The notes below the pieces were generated by a model. It worked only from the letters and a program-made list of their open reading frames with translations. It was not told the DNA's origin and made no database searches. 64,000 nt of DNA, from NCBI GenBank assembly GCA_015680685.1, contig MNCI01012718.1, forward strand, positions 273,615 through 337,614, read 5' to 3'. This stretch comes from Gnetum montanum. Taxonomy: Eukaryota > Streptophyta > Gnetopsida > Gnetales > Gnetaceae. Position 1 is the first letter of the stretch, and each line of letters starts with the position of its first letter. Below are positions 48,961 to 60,600 of the stretch, piece after piece. The position numbers and the translations under genes were made by a program.

Positions 48961-49716
48961 AAGCAAGCGATAATACTTCCAACTCCACACCAGTTTCCCA
49001 CATCTTGTGGGTGAGGCAATAGCATTACAATTTTAGAATGAATTTCCTGTCATCAAAAGAGGCCTCTAGAACATTTGTAGCGTTACCATCCCTCGACATT
49101 TTGCTGATCTTTTGGAGTTGCCCTTGGGAATTTTTCTGACGTTTCGGAGCTCCTACCACAGTTGCTAGTGCTACTAGCCCCAAGCCACTGGCAGCATTAC
49201 TGACCTTGGGTATTTCATTATTGCTTGGAGCTCTCATTGTTAGCACAATCCTTTAGAGTAGTGGCAACATTAGGGCCCCCATCATCTCACCTACTCTATC
49301 GGGCTCTTAACATTGCTCGAGCATTTACCTTTGATGTGATTGCTAGAGCTTTTGCAACTTTCTCACTTTGGCATCTACACTAGTTTTTCTACAATGGCCT
49401 ATCAAACTCTTGCAACTAGTCTAGCACTTGCGACACTTGCAGCACACTCGCATCCAATAGTTCACTCTCATCTCATGTTATGTGGTTGTTTTCTTGTTTT
49501 CTCTATGTTGTGTTTGTAGGACAAAGCCTTAGAGGTGGTCATGTAGATATGCACCTCATCACAGCAACAAGTCATCACATTGCTCTAATGTGCATGATTG
49601 GACTAGCCAAGCCACTCAAGAGTGCACATCCCTAGCTATAGCCTACTTGTATTTACCTATTTACTTTGCATTTCCCTACCTTCTCCTGCATCATCGAACT
49701 TGCAACCCTTTCGATG
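48961..49716. other. Element I 3' region, no gene supported
   Basis: No recognisable domain. A minus-strand open frame at 49025-49246 shows no family motif. It ends where the LTR of H1 begins at 49717. Confidence 0.45.
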
Positions 49717-50302
49717 TGTATCGTCCGAAATCATCGGTCTCCGGCTGGAAGGAAACAAAGACCGTGGGATCATAAGACACGCATAGAAGACCCTACCTTC
49801 TCCTGAGGGCAAGTTGGAATGAATGAAGGTAGAGTACCTTGGGTGGTCCACACGCGGATCAAACAAGGATTTCCCCGAACGTACACCAAAGTGCAATATG
49901 CTGGGTTATACGTGAATGGCGTAACGAGCGTAAAATAGAGCGTAAACAGCGTAACTGATGTAAACAGAGCATAGACGTAAACGAAAGTAAACAGAATACA
50001 TGCAACAATTAGTGCAAAATGTAAACAATTTTGAGAAGAAAATGTAACAATGGCATTAGAAAATGAGAATACAATGCACTGGTCTAACGTAGTTGTGACT
50101 GGGACATAAGGCGAACGAAAAGCCCCAGTGGATGCAGGGATGACTGTGGGCTGGTTCGCACTGTAGGCATGGCGTAGAGGTTGTATGCTCAGCGTACAGG
50201 GTTGTCCAGCGTATAAGGTTTTCTGCTCTGGTTCTCAACGTCTCTGCTCTCTGGTCTGCTCAGGAATCTGCCAACCGACTGCGATCTCGTGAAAAAATTG
50301 GG

Positions 50303-50310
50303 CTTTTATA
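50303..50310 (-). promoter_or_regulatory. TATA box of H1 LTR
   Basis: The minus strand reads CCTGTATAAAAGCCC. The H2 copy reads CCTATATAAAAGCCC at 55566-55575. Confidence 0.7.
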
Positions 50311-50399
50311 CAGGTTTTGACGTCAGACTCGGGTTGGGGGACATGTGGTGCGTTGACCGGGTGAAAAAGCGAAAAATTTACAAGTGTACAATATGTTAC

Positions 50400-50800
50400 A
50401 TTTGTTGGGCGTATACGCTATATGAAGCGAGCGTAAACTCTGGGTGTATACACTGGGCGTATACACTGGATGTGTTAGGCGTGTGCGAACTTGGGCATAG
50501 ATGTTGTGGACGCTAGGCATATACGCTGATGGTGTTGGGGCGTATACACTAGGGCGTATATGCTGATGGTTGCTGCCTTATGCCAAATCCTACTCTGCAG
50601 TGCTATTTCCATGCCGTCTTTGAGGATTGCATGCCGGGCGTATACACCTGTTGTACCTGCTGAGCATCTACGCTGGGCGTCTACGCTGTGAACTTCGGGC
50701 ATATACACTGATGATGTCGGGCGTATACGCTGATGATGTCAGGCGTATACGCTGTGGATGTGAACTTGAGCGTATTTACTGGGTGTATACGCTGGGAATG
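50400..50800. repeat. AGCGTATACGCT palindrome array, H1 U3
   Basis: Perfect GCGTATACGC at 50409-50418, 50721-50730 and 50743-50752, plus many one- or two-base variants (GCATATACGC, GCGTATACAC, GTGTATACGC) spaced 15-40 bp apart. Confidence 0.85.
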
Positions 50801-51053
50801 CATACTTAGTGAAATTAAATCTCTGATCTCCGAAGTGGCCATGTTTGATACCAGATGTAGCCATGGATGTTTGCGGGTTGCGGGGACCTGCTTCTTGTTG
50901 GAGAAGTACTGAGCTCGAAATTTTGTGGTGTTTCATTGGCCCCTCTTTGTTGATGCTAGGAGAAATCAACCCGAGAAGCATTGACAAAGAAGTGCAAAAC
51001 ACCACAAGCAACTTGATAGAGACTTTGTCCGTTGCCACTTGACTAGATGTCAT
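50739..51053 (-). CDS. Short conserved ORF near H1 U3, function unknown
   Basis: Starts MTSSQVATDKVSIKLLVVFC and is 104 codons long, ending inside the palindrome array. The H2 counterpart (56106-56345) starts MTSSQVVTDKVSIKLLVVFC and shares SINKEGPMKH/NVNKEGPMKH and ATxGxKHGxFGDQ. The KVSIKLLV start is faintly like the opening of plant DUF674 proteins, but the rest does not confirm it. It may be untranslated LTR or 3' UTR sequence with a preserved frame by chance. Confidence 0.3.
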   Translation of the reverse strand: MTSSQVATDKVSIKLLVVFCTSLSMLLGLISPSINKEGPMKHHKISSSVLLQQEAGPRNPQTSMATSGIKHGHFGDQRFNFTKYAFPAYTPSKYAQVHIHSVYA

Positions 51054-51940
51054 TGCACCATGTTCAGTAGTACATGGGATTTAGAGACGTAAAATTTGTA
51101 TCTGGATGGGGGAACAGAGATTTCGGGGATTGGGAACTGACCAAGAGATTATACTTGGTAAAGGGGATGCTCTGGTGTGTGTCATGCTGAACCTTGTCAA
51201 TAGCCATTATTTAGCAGACTCGGAATTCAGACATGCGATGTGCGTTTTTTGGCAGAACAAGACTCTTGGTTAATGTTCAACAGAACTCGTTGGCAAGACC
51301 AAAGCCACGTGATGATGCATTGCATTCTTTGGAGGAACAGGACCCTTCTTTGGGAAAACTGTTGGCGGAGAGCCAGAGCCATGCAACTGGATGTTTCTTG
51401 ATTGTTTTTGACATGAGTACTTAGTTCCAAGACAACTGCCTTCCCGCCTGGGGCTTATATGAGAAGTGCCAAGGATTTTTTTTTTGGAAGAAATTTGTTT
51501 TAATCTTGTACTCATGCTCAAGTGCTATTATGTTGCAACTGCTCAAAGGTGTTACAATGTGCAACGGTATGCTCAAAGGATTGAGTGTACAGGGTGTATC
51601 AGACGTGTGGCTGAGTAGAGTGTGTCAGTGCGTAGATAGGGAATGTATTGGGAAATGGGGATGTACTAGTGAACGGCTTGATTTAGTCTTGCCTCGTGGG
51701 CTGTGAACATTGCCTCATCTTGCTGCTTATGATGGAATGCATTCCTGTACGAATACCTTTGAGCATCATCCTGCAAACACAACTCCAAAGAGATAAGAAA
51801 ACCATAAGTGAATAAGCAAGCCTAGACTTAAACAGTAACTGATGGAATTTCAGGCAGCAATGTTGGTAGGACCGTCTGATGGCGGCCGATGTAGTGATTC
51901 TGATGAAGCTTGAATGTGGCTGTGGATTGAAGAACTAGAG
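51054..51940. other. H1 region between U3 array and minisatellite
   Basis: No recognised domain. It matches 56346-57280 of H2 along its length (e.g. 'gacatgagtacttagtt', 'tgctgcttatgatg', 'cgatgtagtgattctgatgaag'). It must contain the PPT and 3' LTR start, but no convincing pyrimidine tract on the plus strand was found. Confidence 0.5.
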
Positions 51941-51944
51941 ATGG

Positions 51945-52205
51945 AGTTGCTAGTTTATAGTCTTAGTGGACTATCATGGGTTAGTTTTATATCATAACCC
52001 ATTGGACATTGCCCGTTTAGCGTCGTGGCGGACGTTACGTTGCTAGTTTCTAGTCTTAGCGGACCACGAAGAGGCAAACTAGTTTATAGTCTTAGCGGAC
52101 TCTAGTGAATGCAACTGTGGCAGTTTACTGTCGTGTCGGACGGGGTGCTAGTTTATCGTCATTGCAGACACTGTGTGGTATTAGTTTATAGTTATGATCC
52201 TAGGA
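51945..52205. repeat. Minisatellite after pol (H1)
   Basis: Units built on GCTAGTTTATAGTCTTAGYGGACT on the plus strand, the reverse complement of the ACTATAAACTAGC core in element I. About eight imperfect units. Confidence 0.8.
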
Positions 52206-52226
52206 CTCACACGTACCTCACTTTGT

Positions 52227-54993
52227 TTATACGTAGAATGGCTTCAGAAACGAGTGATTGGTTGGATTTGCAAATTCATTTCCTTCCATATCAGCTAACT
52301 TAAATGCTCCGTTGTCGAATGCTTTAGTGACCAAGTAAGGCCCTTCCCAGTTGGTTGAGAATTTATCCGGGTGTTCCCGAACGGCTTTAAGTACAAGGTC
52401 ACCTTCTTTAATAGGGCACTTATGAATGTCATGTCGATGTCACTACCATTGTTTTTTTTGGTACCACTCAATTTGATCGAGCGCACGTACGCATTCCTCC
52501 TCCACCGAATCTAGGTCAATGATACGCAGATCATTGTTGTGTCCATCGTCGAGGAGTCTAGAAAGTGTGATCCTTAAATATGGTACCTGTAATTCCAGAG
52601 GTAAAACAGCTTCTAAATCGTAAACAAGAATATATGGCGTCTTACCTGTTGAAGTTCGATGTGTAGTACGGTATGCCCACAATGCGTATATCAATTGTTC
52701 GTGCCATCTTCGCTTGCTTTGGGTAAGCATCTTTTTGAGTATTGTAATGATGGTTTTGTTTGTTGCCTCTGCTTGCCCATTGCTCTGAGGATAGTAAGGG
52801 GATGAAAACGAGTGTTTGATCCCTAGACTTTCACAGAAGGTTTTGGTCTCGGCACTGCTAAATTGTGGCCCGTTGTCAGTGATGATTGTTATGGGAATGC
52901 CAAAGCGGGTTACAATACTTTTGAGAATGAAATTGCACACATGTTTAGATGTTGTTTTTCGAAGGGGAGCGGCTTCTACCCACTTCGTGAAATATTCTAT
53001 TGCGGTTATAATAAAACTATGCCCCGCAGAAGATGAGGGTGTTATTGGGCCGATAAGGTTCAACCCCCACTTTTGAAAGGGCCACGTGATTTGCGTCATA
53101 TGCAACTCATTTGGTGGAACATGGATTAGATTGCTATGTTTTTGGCAGGTACTACATATTTTAACCTTGGAGAGATAGTCATATTCCATGTGTGGCCAAT
53201 AGTAGCCTAAGCGTCTTATCTTTGTTGCCATGGCTTTTGGTGCTATGTGTCCTCCGCATCATGTACCTATTCAACGATGGTTTGGGCATTAGCACTACCA
53301 ATGCATGTTAGCAATATGCCTTCGTAGGATCTACGACACAATGTGTCCCCTACCAGGGTATACTGCTTAGAACGTTTTCGTACTGCATCCTTTTGTGCAT
53401 TTGTTAGATGTCGTGGTGTTTCACCCCATAGAAGGTACACTTTCATGTCATCATACCATTCTATCGCGCGTGTTTTACTAACAGATGCGATTGGCAATGT
53501 GTCAAGAGTATCAGTTATTGGTTCAGCACAACTGATCACGGAACTTGGTAATGCATGGAACATGTTTGGCGATATGTTTAATGCTAATGTGGCTAACGCG
53601 TCTGCAATGGTGTTATCGTTTCTAGAAACGTGTTGCACATCGATGTTTTCAAATCGCCTCATTAAATGTTTTGCCAAGTCACAGTATGGTTGTAAATGTT
53701 GGGCTTTGCATGTATAAACATCTGTGATTTGGTTTAAAACCAGTTGTGAGTCTCCTCTGACCACAAGCCATGTGATGTCTAAAGCCAATGCTGCCGCGAG
53801 ACCTCTAAGGAGACCTTCGTACTCTACTATGTTGTTGGTACAATGAAAGTTGAAATGATAAGCAAAGGGTCAGATTTCCCCGGAAGGATAGGTGATGACA
53901 ACGACTGCACTTCCACCTCGAGAGGTGGATGCTCCATCAAAGTTTAGAATTGCATCGTAGTCGTTGGGCACTATGTCTATTGTGCTTATATTCTCATCCG
54001 AGAATTCTGGCTCTATTATCGCATGATCATGCGTTGGTGACGTGGCCATTTGACTTGCTATGGCTTGATCCTTAACTGATGATTGCGCTATGTAACGTAG
54101 GTCAAACTCAGCTATCATAGCTTTCCATCGTGCTATTTGACTCGTCTCGTAAATGTTTCCTATGATGGCTCTGAGCACATTATCCTTGCAAATTATGTTA
54201 ACTTGGTTACGGAAGAGGTAATGTCGCCATTTCCTTAAAGAGAAGACCAAAGCTAAACATGACCTCTCCACGTCGTTATACTTTTTCTCGTGGGCAACTA
54301 ATGCGTGGCTTAACTAATATACAGGAACTTCAGTTTCTTCATCTTGTTTCTGGGAAAGCATAGACACGATTGACGAGTCCGAAGTGGCAAGGTAGATGTA
54401 AAATGGTTTATCGTTTTGAGGCGGATAAACCATGGGTAGTCAGGCAAGTGCCGTTTTGATATTATCGAATGCTTCTTGGCACTGTGGAGGCTATTCAAAA
54501 TGGACGTTCTTGCGTAACAGGTGGTTCATAGGTTTTAGTTTGTCTATTAGTTTTTCTATGAAGCGCCTGATAAACTATAATCTACCTTGTAGACCTCGAA
54601 GTTCGGTAAGGTTGCTAGGTGGTTTCAGGTTTGTTATGGCCTTAACCTTATCGGGGTCTACTTGTATCCCTGCTTCTGAGGCTATGAACCCAAGCATTTT
54701 GCTTGTTTTGACTCTAAAGACACATTTCTTTGGATTAAGTCTCAACTCATATTTTAAACAACGTTTTAACACGAAGTCAAGGTCTTGTACATGTTGTTGT
54801 GATGTTTTTGATTTAACCATAATGTCGTCCACGTAGTCATTCAGCGAGTGTAATATGTAATCGCTAAAGATGAATGTCATCGCCCTTTGATACGTGGCCC
54901 CAGAGTTCTTGAGACCAAAGGGCATCATTGTGTAACAAAAGGTTCCCCATGGTGTCATAAAGGTGGTTCGGAGTTGATGCTCAGGGTTAATAC
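52227..54993 (-). pseudogene. Pol of H1: RT (partial), RNase H, archaeal-type RNase H, integrase
   Basis: RT from INPEHQLRTTFMTPWGTFC through MMPFGLKNSGATYQRAM and the intact YVDDIMVKS. RNase H: FYIYLATSDSSIVSMLSQ, YNDVERSCLALVFSLRKW. Archaeal-type RNase H: NFDGASTSRGGSAVVVI, VEYEGLLRGL, VRGDSQLVLNQI, DNTIADALATLAL. Integrase: RLGYYWPHMEYD, CSTCQKH, WGLNLIGP (catalytic D changed to N), ITDNGPQF and NGQAEATNK, then NPTNHSFLKPFYV before the stop. Few stops; one frameshift lies near 53240-53270 between TIVE and MATKIRR. The 262-codon integrase frame (52443-53231) is the longest nearly clean pol part. Confidence 0.9.
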
Positions 54994-56100
54994 TGTACTG
55001 TCTGAAATTGTCGATCACCGGCTGGAAGGAAACAGAGGCCGTGGGATCGCAGGACATGCACAAAAGATCCTACCTTCGCCTGCGGGCAAGCTGGAATGAA
55101 CGAAGGTAGAGTACCTTGGGTGGTCCATATGCGGATTGGACAAGGATTTCCCTGAACGTACACTGAGCTGCTATATGCTGGGTTATACGTAAATGGCGTA
55201 GCGGGCGTAAACAGTGTAACCAATGCAAACAGAGCGTAAACGTAAACAGGCATAAATAGAATACGTACAACAATTAATGCAAATTGTAAATGATTATGGG
55301 AAGAAAATGTAACAATGGCATTACAGAATGAAAGTACAATGCACCGGTCTAACGCAGTTGTGAGTGGAACACAAGGCGGACGAAAGCCCCGGTGGGTGCA
55401 AGGATGATTGCGGTTGGTTCACACTGTAAGCACAGCGTATGAGGCTATATGCTCAGCGTACAGGGTTGTCCAGCGTAAGAGGTTTTGTGCTCTGGTTCTC
55501 AACGTCTCTGCTCTCTGGTGTGCTTTGGAAATTTTCCCACCATCCGGATTTCATCAAAATTCGGGCTTTTATATAGGTTTTAACGGTGGACTCGGGATGG
55601 GAGACACGTGGCGTGTTGACCAGGTGCAATAGCGTAAAATACAATTGTACAATATGTTATATTTGGTGGGCGTATACGCTAGGCGCATACGTTGGTCTGC
55701 AGTGAGCGTAGACTATGGGCGTATACGCTGGAGGTGCTGGGTGTATGTGAACTTAGGCATAGATGTTGTGGATGCTGGCGTATACGCTGGTGGATGCTGG
55801 GCGTATACGCTAGGGTGTGTACGCTAATGTGTTGGACGTATACGCTGGGGTGTATACGCTGGGGTGTATACGCTAATGTTTGCTGCCTTGTACCAAATTT
55901 TGTTCTGCAGTGCCGTTTCCATGCTGTCTCCGGGGATCTTATTGCTGGGCGTATGCATCTGTTGTACCTACTGGGCATACATGTGAGGCGTGTACGCTAG
56001 GCGTATATGTTGTCAATTTGAGCGTACACGCTGAGAATTTGAGCGTATACGCTGGGAATGTACACTTGAGCGTATACGCTGGGCATATACGCTGAAACTG
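54994..56100 (-). repeat. LTR of H2 (U5, R and at least part of U3)
   Basis: Collinear with 49717-50830. TATA at 55566-55575. Perfect GCGTATACGC palindromes at 55670, 55719, 55778, 55801, 56043 and 56070 (start positions), with degenerate copies between. The right edge is a minimum. Confidence 0.65.
55566..55575 (-). promoter_or_regulatory. TATA box of H2 LTR
   Basis: The minus strand reads TATATAAAAG, in the same context as the H1 LTR TATA box. Confidence 0.7.
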
Positions 56101-56105
56101 CATAC

Positions 56106-56345
56106 TTAATGAAAACTAAGCATCTGATCTCCGAAGTTACCATGTTTGACACCAAATGTAGCTATGGTCGTTTGTCCTGCTTGGTGTTGGATGAGTACTA
56201 AGCTCAAAAAAAAAATTTGGTGTTTCATTGGCCCCTCTTTGTTGACGTTTGGAGAAATCGACCCAAGAAGCGTCCACAAAGAAGTGCAAAACACCACAAG
56301 CAACTTGATAGAGACTTTGTCCGTTACCACTTGACTAGACGTCAT
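56106..56345 (-). CDS. Short conserved ORF near H2 U3, function unknown
   Basis: 79 codons, starting MTSSQVVTDKVSIKLLVVFC. It is the H2 counterpart of 50739-51053 and shares the first 20 residues except one. Its C-terminus differs because of small indels. Same doubts about translation as for the H1 copy. Confidence 0.3.
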   Translation of the reverse strand: MTSSQVVTDKVSIKLLVVFCTSLWTLLGSISPNVNKEGPMKHQIFFLSLVLIQHQAGQTTIATFGVKHGNFGDQMLSFH

Positions 56346-57285
56346 CGCACCGTGTTCAGTAGTACATGGGATTGGGATGATGGAATTTTGTAGCTGGTAA
56401 GAGAATGGGGATTGTGAGACTAGTAACTGCTCAAGGGATTATGCTTGATGAAAAGGGGATGCTCTGGTATGTGTGTCATGCTAGTCCTTGTCCATAGCCA
56501 TTCTTTAGCAAACTAGAAATGCAGACATGTAATGTGCGTCCTTTGGCAGAACAAGCCTCTTGGGTAATGTTCAAGAGAACTTGCTGGCAAGACCAAAGCC
56601 ATGGGAGGATGTGTTACATTCTTTGGAGGAACAGGGTCCTTGCTTAGTTTTTAGGGGAAGCCTATTGGCGGAGAACCAAAGCTATGTAACTAGATGTTTT
56701 TTGATTATTTTTGACATGAGTACTTAGTTTTAAGACGATTGCCTTCCTGCCTGGGGCTTGTATGGGAAGTGCCAAGGGTCTTGCATTTTTTTTTTGGAAG
56801 AAACTTTGCATTGATTCTGTACTCATGTGCAGGTGCTACGTCATGTGTTGCAACTGCTTCAAAGTGTTACAGTATGCAACAGCGTGCTCAAAGTTTTGGA
56901 TGTACTGGGTGTATCAAAGGTTTGACTAAGCAAATTGTGTCGGTGAATGGATAGAGAGTGTGTTAGGAGATGGGGATGTACTAGCGAATGGTATGATTTA
57001 GTCTTGCCATGTGTGCTGTGAACATTGCCCCATCTTGCTGCTTATGATGAAATGCATTCTTGTGCGAAAACCTTTGGGTATCATCTTGCAAACATAACTC
57101 CAAGGAAACAAGAAAACCATGAGTGAATAAGTGAGCTTAGACTTACATAGTTACAAGGACATTGGAGGTGATCTTAGGCACTGTATATGAGTGGAAGCGA
57201 CATTGATGGGATCGTCTGATGGCGAGCGATGTAGTGATTCTGATGAAGTTTGAATGTGGCGGCGGATTGAGAAACCAGAGATGAA
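56346..57285. other. H2 region between U3 array and minisatellite
   Basis: Collinear with 51054-51940. No recognised gene; short open frames differ between the two copies and so are unlikely to be coding. Confidence 0.5.
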
Positions 57286-57289
57286 CTTG

Positions 57290-57620
57290 CTGGTTTATAG
57301 TCTTGGCGGACTGTCATGGGTTAGTTTTATGTCATAACCCATTGGACATTGCCCGTTTAGCGTCATGGCAGACGTTACATTGCCAGTTTTTAGTCTTAGC
57401 AGACCATGAAGAGGCAAATCAGTTTATAGTCTTAGCAGACTCTAGTGAATGCAACGGTGGCAGTTTACTGTCGTGCTGGACGGGTGCTAGCTTATCGTCA
57501 TTACGGACACTGTGTGGTATCAATTTATAGTCATGATTCCAGGACGAGCTGTGGTACCAGTTTTAAGTCATGATTCAGGACTATTCTGTGGTATCAGTTT
57601 ATAGTCGTGACCCCAGGACT
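57290..57620. repeat. Minisatellite after pol (H2)
   Basis: Same units as H1 (51945-52205) with two or three extra units ('gtatcagtttatagtcatga' type) at 57540-57615, so the array has changed in length since the copies separated. Confidence 0.8.
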
Positions 57621-57641
57621 CGCATGTACCTGAGCTTGTAC

Positions 57642-60600
57642 TCAAATGTAGAACGGTTTTAGGAACAAGTGATTGGTTGGATTGGCAAACTCATTCCCTT
57701 CCATATTAGCGAGCTTGAATGCTCCGTTGTCAAATGCTTTAATGACCAAGTAAGGCCCTTCCCAGTTAGCTGAGAATTTGTCTGAGTGTTCTCGAACTGC
57801 CTTAAGTACAAGGTCACCTTCTTTGATGGGGCGCTTATGGGTGTTGTGCCGATGTCATTGTCGTTGTTGTTTTTGATACCATTCGATCTGATCGAGGGCA
57901 CGTAAGCGTTTTTCCTCCACCGAGTCGAGGTCAATGATGCGCAGACCATTGTTTTGCTCATCGTCGAGGAGTCCGGAAAGTGTTATCCTTAAAGATGGTA
58001 CCTGTAATTCCAAAGGTAAAACAACTTCTGAACCGTAGACAAGACTATATGGTGTTTTATCTGTTGAAGTTCGATATGTAGTACAGTATGCCCATAATGC
58101 GTATATCAATTGTTCGTGCCATCTTCGCTTGCTTTGGGTGAGCATCTTTTTGAGTATTGTAATAATCGTTTTGTTCGTCGCCTCTGCTTGCCCATTGCTC
58201 TGAGGATAATAAGGGGATGAAAACGAGTGTTTGATCCCTAGACTTTCACAAAAGGTGTTGGTCTCGGCACCGATAAATTATGGCCCGTTGTCTGTGATGA
58301 TTGTTATGGGAATGCCAAAGCGGGTTACAATGTTTTCGAGAATGAAGTTGCATACATGTTTAGATGTAGTTTTTCGAAGGGGAGCAGCTTCTACCCACTT
58401 TGTAAAATATTCTGTTGCGGTTATGATGAAGCTATGCTCTGCAGAAGATGAAGGTGTTATCGGGCCGATAAGGTCCAATCCCCACTTTTGAAAGGGCCAC
58501 GTGATTTGCGCTGTATGCAACTCATTTGGTGAGACATGTATTAGATTGCTATCTTTTTGACAAGTAATACATGTTTTGACCTTGGAGAGATAGTCGTATT
58601 CCATGTGTGGCCAGTAGTAGCCTAAGCGTCTGATCTTTGTTGCCATGGCTTTTGGCGCTATGTGTTCTCTGCATAGTCCGTCGTGCACTTGTTCAACAAT
58701 GGTTTAGGCATCGGTACTATCAACACATATTAGCAATATGCCTTCGTAAGATCTACGACATAACGTGTCCCCTACTAAGGTATACTACTTAGAGCATTTT
58801 CGTATTGCATCCTTTTGTGCATTTGTTAGATGTCATGGTGTTTCGCCGCGTAGAAGGTATTCCTTTATGTTATCATACCATTCTATCGCGCGTATTGTAC
58901 TAACAGATGCGATCGGTAGTGTGTCAAGAGTATAGGTTATTGGTTTGGCACAACTGGTTATGGAGCTTGGCAACGTGCAAAACATGTCAAGCGATACGTT
59001 TAATGCCAAGGTGGCTAGTGCATCTGCGATGGTATTATCATTTCTAGAGATGTGTTACACATCGATGTTTTCGAATCGCCTCGTTAGGTATTTTGCCAAG
59101 TCGCAGTATGGTTGTAAATGTTGGGCTTTACATGTATAGACGTCCGTGACCTGGTTTATGACCAGTTGCGAGTCTCATCTGACCACAAGCCATGTGATGT
59201 CTAAAGCCAATGCTGCTGCAAGACCTCTAAGGAGACCTTCGTATTCTGCTATGTTGTTTGTACAATGAAAGTTGAAATGCTAAGCAAAGGGTCGGATCTC
59301 CCCAGAGGGATAGGTAATGACAGCGGCTGCACTTCCCCCTCGAGAGGTGGATGCTCCATCAAAGTTTAGGATGGCATCGTAGTCATTGGGCACTATGTCT
59401 ATTGCGCTTATATTCTCAGAATTCTGGCTCTATTATCGCTTGATCGCGCGTTGGTGACATGGCCATTTGATTTGCTATGGCTTGACCTTTGACTGATGAT
59501 TGCGCTATGTAGTGCAGGTCAAATTCAACTATCATGGCTTTCCAGCGAGCTATTCGACTCGTTTTGTAAATGTTTCCTGTGATGGCCCTGGGCACATTGT
59601 CCTTGCAAATTATATTAACTCGGTTACAGAAGAGGTAATGTCACCATTTTCTCAAAGAAAAGACCAAAGCTAAACAGGACCTCTCCACGTCGTTATACTT
59701 TTCCTCGTGGGTAGCTAATGCATGGCTTAAGTAATACACAGGGACTTTGGTTCCGTCATCTTGTTTCTGGCAAAGCATAGACACGATTGACGAATCCGAA
59801 GTAGCGAGGTAGATGTAAAACGGTTTGTCATTTTGAGGTGGATAAACCGTGGATAATCGGGCAAGTGCCGTTTTAATGTTATCGAATGCTTCTTGACACT
59901 GCGAAGTCCATTCAAAATGGACGTTCTTGCGTAATAGGTGGTTCATAGGTTTTACTTTGTCTGTTAACTTTTCTATAAAGCACCTGATAAACTGTAATCT
60001 ACCTTGTAGATCTCGAAGTTCGGTAAGGTTGCCTAGTGATTTTAGGTTTGTTATGGCCTTAACCTTATCGGGGTCTACTCGTATCCTTGCTTCTGAGGCT
60101 ATAAATCCAAGCATTTTGCCTATCTTGACGTCGAAGACACATTTTTTTGAGTTGAGTCTCAATTCATACTTTAAACAACGTTTTAATACTAGGTCAAGGT
60201 CTTGTACATGTTGTTTTGATGTTTTGGACTTAACCACAATGTTGTCTACATAGTCGTTGAGCGAGTGTAACATGTAATCACTAAAAATGAATGTCATTGC
60301 TCTTTGATACGTGGCCCCAGCGTTTTTGAGACCAAAGGGCATCATTGTGTAACAAAAGGTTCCCCATTGTGTCATAAAGGTTGTCCGAAGCTGATGCTCC
60401 AGGTTGATGCATATCTGATTGTATCCCGAGAAGTCGTCCATAAAAGATAACAGTGTGTGCCCAGCGGTCGAATCAACAAGTTGATCGATGCTGGGTAGAG
60501 GAAAATCATCTTTTATGGTTGCAACATTTAAATCTCAGAAGTCAATGCATAAGCAAATGCTTTCGTTCTTCTTCGGAACAATGACCATGTTGGATACCCA

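Larger units (their letters stand above)
33453..49716 (+). mobile_element. Element I: Tat-lineage gypsy retrotransposon with antisense insert
   Basis: Plus-strand order is LTR/leader with palindromic repeats and TATA (33453-35200), gag (to 37668), protease (38355-39011), minisatellite, antisense intron-bearing region (39918-42887), antisense TATA (44427), minisatellite, RT, RNase H, second archaeal-type RNase H, integrase (to 48392), minisatellite. Dual RNase H and the pol wording (MMPFGLKSVGATYQRAM, LHFDGAST, VEYEGLLQG) are Tat/Ogre features. LTR borders and PBS were not resolved. H1 interrupts the sequence at 49717. Heavily CpG-depleted with many stops. Confidence 0.75.
49717..50830 (-). 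repeat. LTR of H1 (U5, R and at least part of U3)
   Basis: The left edge TGTATCGTCCGAAATC pairs with TGTACTGTCTGAAATT in H2, fixing a ...TACA 3' end. TATA box CTTTTATA complement at 50303-50310. U3 (50400-50800) is packed with GCGTATACGC-type palindromes. The U3 start was not found, so the right edge given here is a minimum. Confidence 0.65.
49717..54993 (-). mobile_element. Element H1: Tat-lineage copy, RT truncated by H2
   Basis: Minus order right to left: RT from INPEHQL onward (54993), RNase H, archaeal-type RNase H, integrase (stop 52227-52229), minisatellite, conserved 3' region, and LTR ending TACA at 49717. It is collinear with H2 at an offset of about 5.3-5.4 kb. The RT is cut exactly where H2's LTR end begins. 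Confidence 0.75.

Noticed and set aside
50830-50860. Sequence resembling an initiator-Met primer-binding site (TGGTATCAAAC) in H1
   Set aside because: It is on the U3 side of the LTR in the minus orientation, not next to the U5 end, and matches only the first seven or so bases.
50845-51042. Plus-strand open frames in the H1 and H2 U3 regions (50845-51042, 56146-56334)
   Set aside because: They are the reverse strand of the shared MTSSQV frame and are not better conserved than it; no family motif.
53343-53717. 124-codon plus-strand frame
   Set aside because: It lies wholly opposite the archaeal-type RNase H and integrase linker of H1, which has clear motifs on the minus strand.
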